64,000 nt of DNA, taken from JAFDWR01 sp038216655. GTDB lineage: Bacteria > Armatimonadota > Fimbriimonadia > Fimbriimonadales > Fimbriimonadaceae. Made by a program: the position numbers and the translations under genes. The notes beneath the pieces are model-generated. The model had not been told where the DNA came from and did not search any database. It saw only the letters and a program-made list of their open reading frames with translations. The stretch covers positions 62,001 to 126,000 of the forward strand of contig JBBQPZ010000003.1 in the NCBI GenBank assembly GCA_038216655.1, in the 5' to 3' direction. Shown in pieces: positions 49,761 through 58,811 of the stretch (position 1 is its first letter; each line of letters opens with the position of its first letter).

Positions 49761-49792
49761 CTCTCTTCAAAAGAAGAGAGTCGTTCTTTTTT
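49761..49792 (+). terminator. Terminator-like hairpin downstream of gapA
   Basis: CTCTCTT, loop CAAAAG, AAGAGAG, then TCGTTCTTTTTTG. It lies 310 bases after gapA and just before the end of the convergent mpg gene. The rest of 49453-49760 contains GGAAGGGGCAGGGG and CCCCTCCCCTTCC as inverted parts, and no gene. Confidence 0.7.
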
Positions 49793-49793
49793 G

Positions 49794-50366
49794 TCAGGGT
49801 CTGGGGCGCGATGTCCAGCGCATCGCGTCGGCGTCAAGGAACCGCCAGGCGAGCTCTTGCGCCTGGCTGATTCCCACGCGCGGACCGGAGACCATCCGCG
49901 CGGGAGGCTCGCCTGGTTCGATTCGTAGTTCGGAACGCGGATCGAGCAGATCGATACCATTGAATCGGGCATCGATCCCGAACGCGGCGCAGAGCTTGCC
50001 CGGGCCGGAGAGCAGATCTTGGTCGCGCCTTGCCTTCGGTCGGCGCGTGCGCATCTCTTCGAGCCCGGCAATTGGCTCTGCCGAGCGAATTAGGACCGCT
50101 GCGGCGTCGCCGGGTTCGTGGCAAACAACGTTCAGCATCCAGTGGCAGCCGTAAGAGAAGTAGACGTAGGCGTGGCCGGGCGGGCCGTACATGATCCGGT
50201 TGCGCGGGGTCTCGCCACGATAGGAGTGGCTAGCGGGTTCGTCCGAGCGATATGCCTCGGTTTCAACGATCCGGGCCCGCATGTTGCCGAGGACGAGATG
50301 GCAACCCACCAATCGTCGGGCAGCGGAAACGACGTCGGATTCGAGAACGGGGCGAAGATCGTTCAA
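49794..50366 (-). CDS. 3-methyladenine DNA glycosylase (AAG/MPG family)
   Basis: This base-excision enzyme removes alkylated purines. The family blocks are present: ARIVETEAYRSDEPASHSYRG (with the Glu that activates water and the DNA-contacting Tyr), YVYFSYGCHWMLNVV and the GPGKLCAAFGI segment. The TTG at 50366 overlaps the lon stop (TTGA) and starts just before the conserved core; an ATG at 50414 would overlap lon by 52 bases. It is cotranscribed downstream of lon. Confidence 0.92.
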   Translation of the reverse strand: MNDLRPVLESDVVSAARRLVGCHLVLGNMRARIVETEAYRSDEPASHSYRGETPRNRIMYGPPGHAYVYFSYGCHWMLNVVCHEPGDAAAVLIRSAEPIAGLEEMRTRRPKARRDQDLLSGPGKLCAAFGIDARFNGIDLLDPRSELRIEPGEPPARMVSGPRVGISQAQELAWRFLDADAMRWTSRPRP

Positions 50367-52705
50367 GGCAATAGAACGATAGCCAATACGGCGCGCAGAT
50401 CGCTCACCGGGCAAATTTCGATCGACTCGCGCACCTTCGCCGGGATGTCGTCAAGGTCGGGGATGTTCTCGAACGGGATCACGACCGTCTTGATCCCGGC
50501 GCGATGCGCGGCGAGGACCTTGTCCCGAATCCCGCCGACGGGAAGCACTCTTCCGCGCAACGATATTTCGCCCGTCATCGCGACGTCGGCGCGCACTGCA
50601 CGGCCGCTGTAGGCGGAGGCTAACGCCGCAGCGATGGTGACGCCCGCGCTGGGGCCGTCCTTGGGGATGCCGCCTTCGGGGACGTGTACGTGGACGTCGT
50701 AGCGGAATGGCCGGTCGGGGGCGAGTTCGCGCTCGATCGATCGAACGTAGGTCAGGGCCGCCTCCGCGGATTCCTTCATGACTGTGCCGAGATTACCGGT
50801 CAGGCGGAGTTCGGGACGATCACCGAGGGGCTCCATCAGGCTGGTTTCTATGGCAATCAGATCGCCGCCGGCTTCGCTGACGACCAGGCCGGTCGCGGCT
50901 CCGATTTGATGTTGCGGCTCGGCACCGTTGCGGCGGTAGCGGGGTCGACCCAAGAAGGTGAGTAGGCGTGCCTCGTCAAGGATGATGGGTGGGGTCTCGC
51001 CTTCGGCGATCGCGCGCGCAGTCTTGCGGCAGAGTGCGCCAATCTCGCGACGAATGGATCTCACGCCAGCTTCGCGGGTGTAGTGCTGGACCAGCGCATC
51101 CACCGACTCCTCGGGCAGAACGACCTGCTCAACGGTGAGGCCATGCTCGGTAAGAGCGCGCGGCAAGAGGAAGGTCTGCGCGATGTGGGTGCGCTCCTCG
51201 TCGGTGTAGCTCGGGAAGTGGATAACTTCCATTCGGTCGCGGAGGGGAGCGGGGACGTTCTCGAGCAGGTTCGCAGTGGCGATGAACATCACCGCGCTGA
51301 GATCGAACGGGACTTCGAGATAGTGGTCGCTGAAGTGCTCGTTCTGCTCCGGGTCGAGGGCTTCGAGGAGGGCGCTGGTGGGATCTCCGCGTCCGTCGTT
51401 GGCGAGCTTGTCGAGCTCATCGAGCACCACCACGGGGTTACGCGCCCCGCACTGGCGGATTCCCTGAATGATGCGGCCGGGCATGGAGCCGACGTAGGTT
51501 CGGCGGTGGCCGCGAATCTCGGCCTCGTCACGCACGCCACCGAGGGAAATGCGGACGAATTTGCGGCCCATCGCCTCGGCGATCGAGCGGCCGAGGGAGG
51601 TCTTGCCCACGCCGGGCGGGCCGACGAAGCAGAGTATCGGGCCACGCAGCGAGCCGGTGAGCTGACGCACGGCGAGGAAGTCGAGGATGCGGCTCTTGAC
51701 TGGATCGAGTCCGTAGTGCTGCTTTTCAAGCAGGTCGTGCGCTGCGTTCACGTCAAGGCGATCCTCGGTGGCGGTTGACCAGGGCAGTCCGACGAGACAG
51801 TCGAGGTAGTTCCGCATCACCATCCCCTCGGGCGAGGAGTCGGGGGTGCGGTCGAGGCGCTTGAGCTCGGCCAGAGCCCGGGTCTCGGTCTCGGGAGGCA
51901 TCTTTGCCTCTTGGATCAAGTTGCGGTACTCGTCGCTCTCGCCGAGGCGGTCTTCGCGCTCGTGGAGTTCGGTCTGAATGATCTTGAGCTGCTCACGTAG
52001 GTAGAACTCGCGCTGCGAGTCACCCAGTTCCTTCTCGACCTCGTGATGAATACGGCTATTGAGGTCCAGTACCTGCAGCTCCTTTTTCAGGAGCCGGAAG
52101 GCGAGTTCGAGCCGCAGCATCGGATCGATGGTTTCGAGCACTTCTTGCTTCTGGGCAGGTGGGACGGGAAGGTGGTGCCCAATCGCATCGGCCAAGGCTC
52201 CCGACTCCTCGGCGTGCACGACGCTCTGCATCGCCTCCGGCGGGATGTTCTTGTTGAGCTGAACGACGTTCGAGAACGTCTCGACCACCGCACGCATCAA
52301 CGCCTCGGCGCGGACGGGCTCGACGGCCCCCTCGGAGACCTCTTCGACCTCGGCCCAGAACAGTCCGCCCTGGTTGACGACTTTGTTCACCCTTACGCGG
52401 CGCAAGCCTCGCAGCGCGACCCGGTACGAGCCGTCGGGCAGGGGCAGCGACTGCAGCGGCTCGCTGATGATTCCGAAGGAGTGGAGATCGTTGGGCCCTG
52501 GCTCCTGGACCGACATATCCTTCTGGCTGACCACGAGGATGCGGCGGTCTCCTTCCATGCTGGTGCGGATCGCGCGGAGCGAAAGCTCGCGGACCACATG
52601 GAGGGTGTTCATGAGTCCGGGGAAGTGCACCGTGTCACGAACCGGTAAAACCGGAACGTATCCGGCCATCGGCGGGTTCTTCGAAGCAGCAGGCACTCGA
52701 CTCAT
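50363..52705 (-). CDS. lon: ATP-dependent protease La
   Basis: This is a 780-residue LonA protease for damaged and regulatory proteins. It has the N-terminal LON domain (about 15-210), the AAA domain with Walker A GPPGVGKTS and Walker B VVLDELDK, and the serine-lysine protease domain with Ser in PKDGPSAGVT and Lys in GGIRDKVLAAHRAG. It is divergent from maf across 94 bp. Confidence 0.97.
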   Translation of the reverse strand: MSRVPAASKNPPMAGYVPVLPVRDTVHFPGLMNTLHVVRELSLRAIRTSMEGDRRILVVSQKDMSVQEPGPNDLHSFGIISEPLQSLPLPDGSYRVALRGLRRVRVNKVVNQGGLFWAEVEEVSEGAVEPVRAEALMRAVVETFSNVVQLNKNIPPEAMQSVVHAEESGALADAIGHHLPVPPAQKQEVLETIDPMLRLELAFRLLKKELQVLDLNSRIHHEVEKELGDSQREFYLREQLKIIQTELHEREDRLGESDEYRNLIQEAKMPPETETRALAELKRLDRTPDSSPEGMVMRNYLDCLVGLPWSTATEDRLDVNAAHDLLEKQHYGLDPVKSRILDFLAVRQLTGSLRGPILCFVGPPGVGKTSLGRSIAEAMGRKFVRISLGGVRDEAEIRGHRRTYVGSMPGRIIQGIRQCGARNPVVVLDELDKLANDGRGDPTSALLEALDPEQNEHFSDHYLEVPFDLSAVMFIATANLLENVPAPLRDRMEVIHFPSYTDEERTHIAQTFLLPRALTEHGLTVEQVVLPEESVDALVQHYTREAGVRSIRREIGALCRKTARAIAEGETPPIILDEARLLTFLGRPRYRRNGAEPQHQIGAATGLVVSEAGGDLIAIETSLMEPLGDRPELRLTGNLGTVMKESAEAALTYVRSIERELAPDRPFRYDVHVHVPEGGIPKDGPSAGVTIAAALASAYSGRAVRADVAMTGEISLRGRVLPVGGIRDKVLAAHRAGIKTVVIPFENIPDLDDIPAKVRESIEICPVSDLRAVLAIVLLP

Positions 52706-52799
52706 CCAGGTTCAAGGTACCACTGGTTTTCGCTTTATCCAAACTCTGAAGCCACAATCCAATGATCCTGACAGGGCTCAAAACGGTAGCATCGCGGGG

Positions 52800-53381
52800 T
52801 TGAAGTACCCCGTCGTCCTCGCCAGCGCCTCCCCTCGCCGCCACGAACTGCTGGCCCAGCTTGTGCCTGAGTTCCAGATTGCGGTGGCCGATGTGGACGA
52901 AGCGGACTACGTCGACGAGGATCCTTGGGAGGCAGCGGAGTCGATCGCCTCGGCCAAAGCGCTTGAGGTGGCTTCCCGTTATCCGGATTCCTTGGTGATC
53001 GGCGGCGATACGATTGTGGCGTTCGAAGTTGCTGGGATGATGGTCCAGCTTGGGAAGCCGGTGGATCGCGAAGACGCGATTGCGATGCTGGCGTCTTTGT
53101 CGGGTCGTAAGCATGTCGTGATCACGGGCGTTTGTCTGGCTTCTCCCGACGGTGGTTCGGTGTTTACGGTGACGACGGCGGTGACGTTCCGGCAGTTGAA
53201 TCGCGAGGAGATCGAGCGGTATGTCGACACCGGCGAGCCGATGGACAAAGCGGGAGCCTACGCGATCCAGGGCGGCGCGGCGGGATTCGTGACTTCGATC
53301 GAAGGTTCGCTTTCGAATGTGATCGGCCTTCCGATGGAAGCGCTCTCCGAGGCCCTTCAAAGGCTCGGTTCGGCTGGGTAA
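52800..53381 (+). CDS. maf: Maf-like nucleotide pyrophosphatase
   Basis: This is a house-cleaning enzyme that hydrolyses non-standard nucleoside triphosphates. The TTG at 52800 gives 193 residues beginning MKYPVVLASASPRRHELL, the canonical start (SASPRR). The IGGDTIV segment with the metal-binding Asp and DKAGAYAIQGGAAGFV are typical. It reads into xylA after 13 bp. Confidence 0.95.
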   Translation: MKYPVVLASASPRRHELLAQLVPEFQIAVADVDEADYVDEDPWEAAESIASAKALEVASRYPDSLVIGGDTIVAFEVAGMMVQLGKPVDREDAIAMLASLSGRKHVVITGVCLASPDGGSVFTVTTAVTFRQLNREEIERYVDTGEPMDKAGAYAIQGGAAGFVTSIEGSLSNVIGLPMEALSEALQRLGSAG

Positions 53382-53394
53382 CCTTGCCGAGCCC

Positions 53395-54708
53395 ATGAGC
53401 TATTTCCCCGAAGTTGCGGACCGCATTCGTTACGAAGGACCGGGGTCCAAGAACCCCCTCGCGTTCAAGCGCTACGACCCCGAGAAGGTGGTCGGTGGCA
53501 AGACGATGCGAGAGCATTTCCGCTTCGCCATCAGCTATTGGCATACGTTCAAGGGCGGCGGTTCGGATCCCTTCGGCGGGCCGACCACGAACCGGCCGTG
53601 GGACGCGGCGAGCGATCCGATGCAGCGTGCCCATGACACCATGGACGCGGCGTTTGAGTTCTTCCAGAAGATCGGGGTGGACTACTGGTGTTTCCACGAT
53701 CGAGATATTGCACCGGAAGGTTCTGACTTCGACGAGAGCTGCCGGAACCTGGATGCCGTCGTCGATCAGGCGGCGAAGCTGCAGAAGGAGACGGGCATCA
53801 AGCTGCTCTGGGGCACCTCGAACCTGTTCAGCCACGTGCGGTATCAAGCGGGGGCGGCAACCAACCCCGATCCGGAGGTCTTCGCGTGGGCGGGTGCGCA
53901 GGTTAAGCATGCGCTTGAGGCGACGCACAAGCTAGGCGGGCTTGGCTACACCTTCTGGGGCGGGCGCGAGGGGTACGACACGCTTTGGAACACCAAGGTC
54001 CAGCAGGAGCGCGAACAGTTCGCGTGGCTCTTGCGTATGGCGCACCTGCATGCCCGCAAGATCGGGTTCAAGGGTCAGTTCTACATCGAGCCCAAGCCGA
54101 AGGAGCCGACGACTCACCAGTACGACAGCGACGTTGAGGCGTGCCTGAACTTCCTGCGAGAGTTCGATTTGATGGACGTACTCAAGCTGAACATCGAGAC
54201 CAACCACGCGACGCTGGCGGGACACTCCATGCGGCATGAACTGCGCTGCGCCCGCGAAGCGGGAGCGCTGGGTTCGATCGACGCGAACCGCGGCGACGAG
54301 TTGATCGGCTGGGACACCGACCAATTCCCGACGAACATCTACGGCACTACCGAGATCATGCTGGAGCTGCTCCAGATGGGCGGCTTCACCACCGGCGGCT
54401 TGAATTTCGACGCCAAGGTCCGGCGTCAGAGTCACGAGACGGTCGACCTGTTCCACGCCCACATCGGCGGCATGGACGCCTTCGCCCGAGGTCTAGAGAT
54501 CGCCCAGGCGATTTTGGACGACGGCCGTTGGATGGAGGCTTTGGATGCCCGTTATGAGAGTTGGGATACCCACAAGTTCGGGAAGATGGTGTTGACGGGT
54601 CATCGGTCGTTGGACGACTGCGACGACCACGTCCGGCGACACGGCGAGCCGAAGCGCGCATCGGGCCGTCAGGAGTGGTTCGAGAATCTGATCAACGAAT
54701 TTATGTGA
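53395..54708 (+). CDS. xylA: Xylose isomerase
   Basis: This is a 437-residue TIM-barrel enzyme that converts xylose to xylulose (and glucose to fructose). It is the long class II type. Conserved parts are WCFHDRDIAPEG with the catalytic His/Asp, FWGGREGYDTL, and QFYIEPKPKEPTTHQYD with the metal-binding Glu. Start MSYFPEVADRIRYEGPGSKN is standard. No xylulokinase gene follows. Confidence 0.97.
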   Translation: MSYFPEVADRIRYEGPGSKNPLAFKRYDPEKVVGGKTMREHFRFAISYWHTFKGGGSDPFGGPTTNRPWDAASDPMQRAHDTMDAAFEFFQKIGVDYWCFHDRDIAPEGSDFDESCRNLDAVVDQAAKLQKETGIKLLWGTSNLFSHVRYQAGAATNPDPEVFAWAGAQVKHALEATHKLGGLGYTFWGGREGYDTLWNTKVQQEREQFAWLLRMAHLHARKIGFKGQFYIEPKPKEPTTHQYDSDVEACLNFLREFDLMDVLKLNIETNHATLAGHSMRHELRCAREAGALGSIDANRGDELIGWDTDQFPTNIYGTTEIMLELLQMGGFTTGGLNFDAKVRRQSHETVDLFHAHIGGMDAFARGLEIAQAILDDGRWMEALDARYESWDTHKFGKMVLTGHRSLDDCDDHVRRHGEPKRASGRQEWFENLINEFM

Positions 54709-55083
54709 CGGTCTGAAGACACGCATGCTTCAGGGTCGCCGAACGCCACTCGTCGCTCGGGCGGGATTTCAGGTTTCATCTCACTTACACTGCTTACCCA
54801 CGTTGGGAATGTGGGAACGTCTCGAAGCGGCGGATTCAGTCGAGTGTCGGCCTTGATGAGTCGTCATTACCTTTTAGTCGCTGGGTTCCATATTCGTCAA
54901 CCAGTCCGGCCGCAGTTTGGGTCTCGATCGCAGATGTGGTGGTGGCCGATAGGCTCTACGGCGGACCGTGAATGTGGAAATTGGCGCGAATAGCCTCAGG
55001 GTCGTATGATGGGGAAGAGCCGACTCGGCGGTCATTGGTCCTGAGGCAAACCCACGAGTTTCTAATAGCATTGTCGAGATGAG
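54709..55083. other. Gene-free stretch with a dispersed repeat copy
   Basis: About 375 bp without a credible gene. 54780-54832 carries the second copy of the GCTTACCCACGTTGG motif seen at 14303. A weak hairpin (CTGAAG...CTTCAG) follows the xylA stop. Nothing else is supported. Confidence 0.6.
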
Positions 55084-55118
55084 ATGCCCAATAGCGTACG
55101 CGCGATTCTGAGATTCCT

Positions 55119-55757
55119 TTGCTTTCTTGGGGCGGTGTTTTGCACGGTCATATTTGGGATCGGAATACCCGCCAAGGGAGTGGGCTTGTTTACGTCTTCC
55201 TTCTCCTGGGCTTAGTCGGTGCGGTCGGTTGTTTGTTCGCGCTCGCGAAGTTGACTCTGGAGGATCGGCCTAGGGGATGTGTGGGAGAGGCGATCGCTTG
55301 CCTAGTCGTCTGCCTATTATTGACAGCGATCCTATTCCCCGTGTTTATCAGCGCAGCCTTTGTTCGATCCAAGTATGAATGCTTGTCGAACATCAAGGCC
55401 CTCGGCCAAGGGCTCTTGATCTATGAGTCCGACAACAATGACTCGCTTCCAAAGGCCGCACGGTGGCGGACGGACAGCGCCACCGTGCCGTCAACCGACA
55501 AACGTCGTTGCCAAGAGGCGAAACACCCGTGGAGTTACGCCATGAATCGGTCTCTATCGGCCGTCTTGTCTACCGAAATTTCCTATGTCGCAAAGACGAT
55601 TCTGTTGTTCGAGGCCGACTCTGAGATCAAAGACGTCAACGGCGGCGCGGAGTCGTTAGTACTACGTCACGGCGACCGAGGCAACGTGTGCCTTGCGGAC
55701 GGAAATGCAAGCTGGTATCAGCCTGCGGGAGAGCATGCGTCCCGATGGACGAACTGA
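55119..55757 (+). CDS. Membrane protein with H-X9-DG pseudopilin-like C-terminus
   Basis: This is a protein of up to 212 residues. Two hydrophobic helices (about 24-45 and 58-75) are followed by CLSNIKALGQGLLIYESDNNDSLP, the block found after the helix in type II secretion pseudopilin-like proteins of planctomycetes and armatimonads, and by the end motif RHGDRGNVCLADG, where His and DG are nine residues apart. A normal prepilin leader is missing. A 43-codon frame at 55084-55215 (MPNSVRAILRFLCFLGAVFC) would supply an extra helix if a frameshift near 55190 joined the two, so the true start may lie upstream. Confidence 0.68.
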   Translation: MLSWGGVLHGHIWDRNTRQGSGLVYVFLLLGLVGAVGCLFALAKLTLEDRPRGCVGEAIACLVVCLLLTAILFPVFISAAFVRSKYECLSNIKALGQGLLIYESDNNDSLPKAARWRTDSATVPSTDKRRCQEAKHPWSYAMNRSLSAVLSTEISYVAKTILLFEADSEIKDVNGGAESLVLRHGDRGNVCLADGNASWYQPAGEHASRWTN

Positions 55758-55901
55758 ATGCCGGGTCGCTTGGATTGCAATGTTAGGTGCGGGTGACCTA
55801 GTGCTCGCCGTCGAGTTGGATGCCTTGGGACGCTTTGGCCGCATTTAGTCCCCCTTTGCGACACTAGAGCCCCGAGGCATTTGACCCTGTACCCGATGGA
55901 G

Positions 55902-56033
55902 CGCGGAATTCATTCCGCCCGTCGCGTGGACTTCAGTCCAGCCACCTCCGGCGTTGGTTCGCGTCGCGCCTTTGACATTGAGACGCCGTGGCCGGGTTGA
56001 AGCCCTGACCCAGGGGGCGGAATAAATTCCGCG
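55902..56033. repeat. 132-bp palindromic repeat
   Basis: CGCGGAATTCATTCCGCCC (55902-55920) pairs with 56015-56033 in 18 of 19 positions. Inner segments around GTGGACTTCAGTCCAGCCAC and GGGTTGAAGCCC are also partly complementary. It fills most of the gene-free gap between the pseudopilin-like gene and pxpC, at the 3' ends of both. Confidence 0.78.
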
Positions 56034-56048
56034 ATCCGAAAGGCATGG

Positions 56049-56885
56049 TTACACGAGCATCCTGAGCAAGTCGCAGCTTCGCTGCAGACTCGCTTGCCGA
56101 GCCCGCCAGAGCTCCCGGGCCGGCTCGACCCCAACCACCAAAAATCGAACCTCGTCTCCCGGGCGAAGCTGTCCCAGACGATCGAGGTCGACGGTGGCCA
56201 ATTGTGCGAGCTTGGGGTAGCCGCCGATGGTGGGGCCGTCGGGCCCGAGGATTAGGAGTTGGCCGTCGTTGGCGACTTGGATTGTGCCGAAGATGCAGGG
56301 TTCGCTTACGATCTCTGGCGTCTGGGGGAGTGAGGGGCCGGTTAGTCGGAGGCCCATGCGGTCGATGAGATTGCTCGCGGCGTACGCCGCCTCGAATGCC
56401 GAGGCGGCGAAGCGGGACGCGTGGGGGCCGGGAATCACCCGGAAAGGGCCGTTCCCGAGAGATGCGGGACCTTCGGCGAGCCTCCGCGCCGTCACCGGCC
56501 GAAATGAGGCCGGGGATAATGGCGATCCGCGTTCCAGGGCACCCGTCCAACCACCGGCCGCAGCGAGATAGACGCGCGCACCGAGCGCAGGTGAATCCAG
56601 CTTGATCCGGTCTCCTTCGCGTAGCGCGAACGAGGCGTTGGACGAGCGGCGGTCCCCGTTCAGGGAGACCGCCGCCCGTGCGCCGACCACGGCGAGGGTG
56701 AAGCCTTCCAAGACCTGAGCCTCAAGCACCCCCATGCCCAACTCGACGGCAGGAATCCCGGGGTCGTTGCCCACGAGGGCGTTGGCCAGAGCCAGGGACT
56801 CCTGGTCGAACGCCCCGCGCGGGGGGACGCCGAACGCCCGTCGACCGAACCGGGGAGGACCCTGGAGCGAAAAGGCACCGTACAA
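56049..56885 (-). CDS. pxpC: 5-oxoprolinase subunit C (biotin-dependent carboxyltransferase family)
   Basis: This is a 278-residue subunit (KipA-like) of the ATP-dependent pathway that opens 5-oxoproline to glutamate. Features are RFGRRAFGVPPRGAFDQES near the N-terminus, VELGMGVLEAQV and the end block ILGPDGPTIGGYPKLAQL. The start is a TTG at 56885, 17 bases after pxpA. It is somewhat shorter than the E. coli protein (about 310 residues). Confidence 0.9.
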   Translation of the reverse strand: MYGAFSLQGPPRFGRRAFGVPPRGAFDQESLALANALVGNDPGIPAVELGMGVLEAQVLEGFTLAVVGARAAVSLNGDRRSSNASFALREGDRIKLDSPALGARVYLAAAGGWTGALERGSPLSPASFRPVTARRLAEGPASLGNGPFRVIPGPHASRFAASAFEAAYAASNLIDRMGLRLTGPSLPQTPEIVSEPCIFGTIQVANDGQLLILGPDGPTIGGYPKLAQLATVDLDRLGQLRPGDEVRFLVVGVEPARELWRARQASLQRSCDLLRMLV

Positions 56886-56902
56886 GGCGGAGATTTGGAG
56901 AC

Positions 56903-57688
56903 TCAGAATCCGACCTCGTAGCCGTGGTCCTTCAGCGTCGAATACACCAATTCGGCGAACTCCAGGCAGTGATCTCCGTCGCCGTGCAGGCAGATCGAGT
57001 TCACGCGCATGGCGAGTTCGAGCGTCTGCCGCTGTACACGGTCGGCATCCTCAAACACCGCGCCGGGTTCGCCGCGGGGGACGAGTTGCCAGCCGGAAGG
57101 CAGATAGGCGCGATCGGCGAATCCCTCGCCGATCAGCACTTGCCCGGCTCGCTCGGCGATAACTTGGTGGGCGGTCATTTCGAGCCCCATCAAGGGAAGC
57201 TTGTGGATGCGGAGCATCATCATCAGCGTTTGCACACCCGGAAACTGCGCGAGGTACACGCCCGCCGCATCGTAGGCGGCGGTCTTGTCGACGAGGGAAA
57301 GTCCTTCGTTCCAGTCCGACGGAAGGGCCACTCCGGTCTCGCCGTAGAAGGCGCCGTGCGGCTTTAGATACGCCGGTCGCAGGATCTTGATAAATTCCGT
57401 CACCTGGTCGAATACGCTCTTGAGCCATTCGCGCTGGTCACTTACCTCCATCGGGCGGCGGCCCATCGACCCTCGGTCCGGGTAGCCCGGATGGGCTCCG
57501 ATTCGCACTCCTCGGCGCTTGCAGTAATCCGCGGTTTCTCGGGTCAGATCAAGCGAGCCAGCGTGAGCCCCGCAAGAAATGTTCGCAGAGGTGGCGAACT
57601 TGAGGAGTTCCTTGTCGAACGGGAAGCCCTCGCCGATATCGACATTCAGGTCGATCCGGCGTCGGCCGACGATGTCGGAGACTTTCAC
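56903..57688 (-). CDS. pxpA: 5-oxoprolinase subunit A (LamB/YcsF family)
   Basis: This is a 261-residue subunit with DLNVDIGEGFPFD near the N-terminus, SANISCGAHAGSLDLT (metal-binding region) and IGAHPGYPDRGSMGRR. The GTG at 57688 follows GGAGAG and overlaps the pxpB stop (GTGA); the longer upstream frame lies in pxpB. LNxDxGE and CHGD-type LHGDG are both present. Confidence 0.93.
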   Translation of the reverse strand: MKVSDIVGRRRIDLNVDIGEGFPFDKELLKFATSANISCGAHAGSLDLTRETADYCKRRGVRIGAHPGYPDRGSMGRRPMEVSDQREWLKSVFDQVTEFIKILRPAYLKPHGAFYGETGVALPSDWNEGLSLVDKTAAYDAAGVYLAQFPGVQTLMMMLRIHKLPLMGLEMTAHQVIAERAGQVLIGEGFADRAYLPSGWQLVPRGEPGAVFEDADRVQRQTLELAMRVNSICLHGDGDHCLEFAELVYSTLKDHGYEVGF

Positions 57689-58323
57689 AAACGCTCTCCT
57701 TGCCGCGATTGGTATTCGGCGAGGCCGATCGAGACGAAGCGGACGGAATCGCCGGCGCGGATGGGGAAGTAGTCTTCGGCTTCGTTGACCAGGCAGAGGG
57801 GGGTGCGACCGAGGATCGCCCAGCCTCCGGGCGAGGCTTCCGAGTAGATTCCCGTCTGCCGATCTGCGATCGCCACCGAGCCGGCCTCGACGCGAACCCG
57901 AGGCTGTGGCCTTCGCGGGACGCCTTGCAGTTCGGGCGGGAGCCAGCCGAGATACGGGAATCCGGGTCGAAAGCCGACGGCGTGGCATTGATAGGATTGC
58001 AGGGTGTGACGGATCACCACTTCGTCGGCGGTCATCCCGAGCCGGGAGGCGACTTCGTCAAGGTCTTCGCCGAGGGCGTAGCACACCGGGACGGTGTGGG
58101 CTCGCCCAATCTCTTCAATTCCTGCGACATCGAGAGCGGCAAAAACCTCTGCCTCTGATGGCGGGGATAAGGGATCAAAAAAAACTGCGACGGTTTCGTA
58201 GCTGGCCGCCGCCTCGATGACCCCGGGAACCCGGGAGAGCGGCTCGACGAGGCAGTACGGCGCGTCCGGAAGGTCCCGGAGCAGCCATGCGGAATCGCCC
58301 ATTGCCTCGATCTTCGGACCCAC
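57685..58323 (-). CDS. pxpB: 5-oxoprolinase subunit B (KipI family)
   Basis: This is a protein of about 212 residues. The GTG at 58323 places the conserved GDSAWLL near the N-terminus and avoids overlap with the divergent dut gene. Further signatures are HTVPVCYALGEDLDEVA, FRPGFPYLGWLP and the ASPGGWAILGRTP end block. It is first in the pxpB-pxpA-pxpC operon. Confidence 0.92.
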   Translation of the reverse strand: MGPKIEAMGDSAWLLRDLPDAPYCLVEPLSRVPGVIEAAASYETVAVFFDPLSPPSEAEVFAALDVAGIEEIGRAHTVPVCYALGEDLDEVASRLGMTADEVVIRHTLQSYQCHAVGFRPGFPYLGWLPPELQGVPRRPQPRVRVEAGSVAIADRQTGIYSEASPGGWAILGRTPLCLVNEAEDYFPIRAGDSVRFVSIGLAEYQSRQGERL

Positions 58324-58365
58324 TCGCAAACACGATACGGCAAACGGGCAGTAGGATATGCGGAA

Positions 58366-58809
58366 ATGGCCCAAGAATCTTTGCCGTTGCCGATCACGCT
58401 CGAGCCGGGAGCTTCGATGCCCGCATACGAGACCGCCGGAGCCGCCGGTATGGACCTGCGTTGCCTTGCGCCCTTTCGCCTTCTACCGGGTGAGCGAATG
58501 GCGGTGGCGACGGGGGTGCGCGTGGCGGTGCCGGAGGGATATGAGTTGCAGGTGAGACCGAGATCGGGTCTGGCGATCAAGCACGGGATCACGCTCGTGA
58601 ATTCTCCCGGTACCATCGACTCGGACTATCGCGGCGAAATACGGGTTTTGATGATCAATTTGGGGCTTGAGGAAGTCGAATTTGCAGGAGGCGAGCGAAT
58701 CGCGCAGATGGTGCTGGCCCCGGTGGTCCGGGCTCATCCGACACTCGTTCGCGACCTTGACACAACCTCGCGCGGCGAAGGCGGCTTCGGCAGCACGGGG
58801 CGGGCTTAA
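58366..58809 (+). CDS. dut: Deoxyuridine 5'-triphosphate nucleotidohydrolase
   Basis: This trimeric dUTPase keeps uracil out of DNA. All five motifs are visible: AGMDL (1), RSGLAIKHGI (2), GTIDSDYRGEI (3), GERIAQMV (4) and RGEGGFGSTG (5). Its length of 147 residues is normal. It is followed after two bases by a zinc-ribbon/TPR gene. Confidence 0.97.
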   Translation: MAQESLPLPITLEPGASMPAYETAGAAGMDLRCLAPFRLLPGERMAVATGVRVAVPEGYELQVRPRSGLAIKHGITLVNSPGTIDSDYRGEIRVLMINLGLEEVEFAGGERIAQMVLAPVVRAHPTLVRDLDTTSRGEGGFGSTGRA

Positions 58810-58811
58810 AT

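Noticed and set aside
49588..49770. Small reverse-strand frame downstream of mpg
   Set aside because: No ribosome site, poor codon pattern, and it overlaps the terminator hairpin and an inverted repeat.
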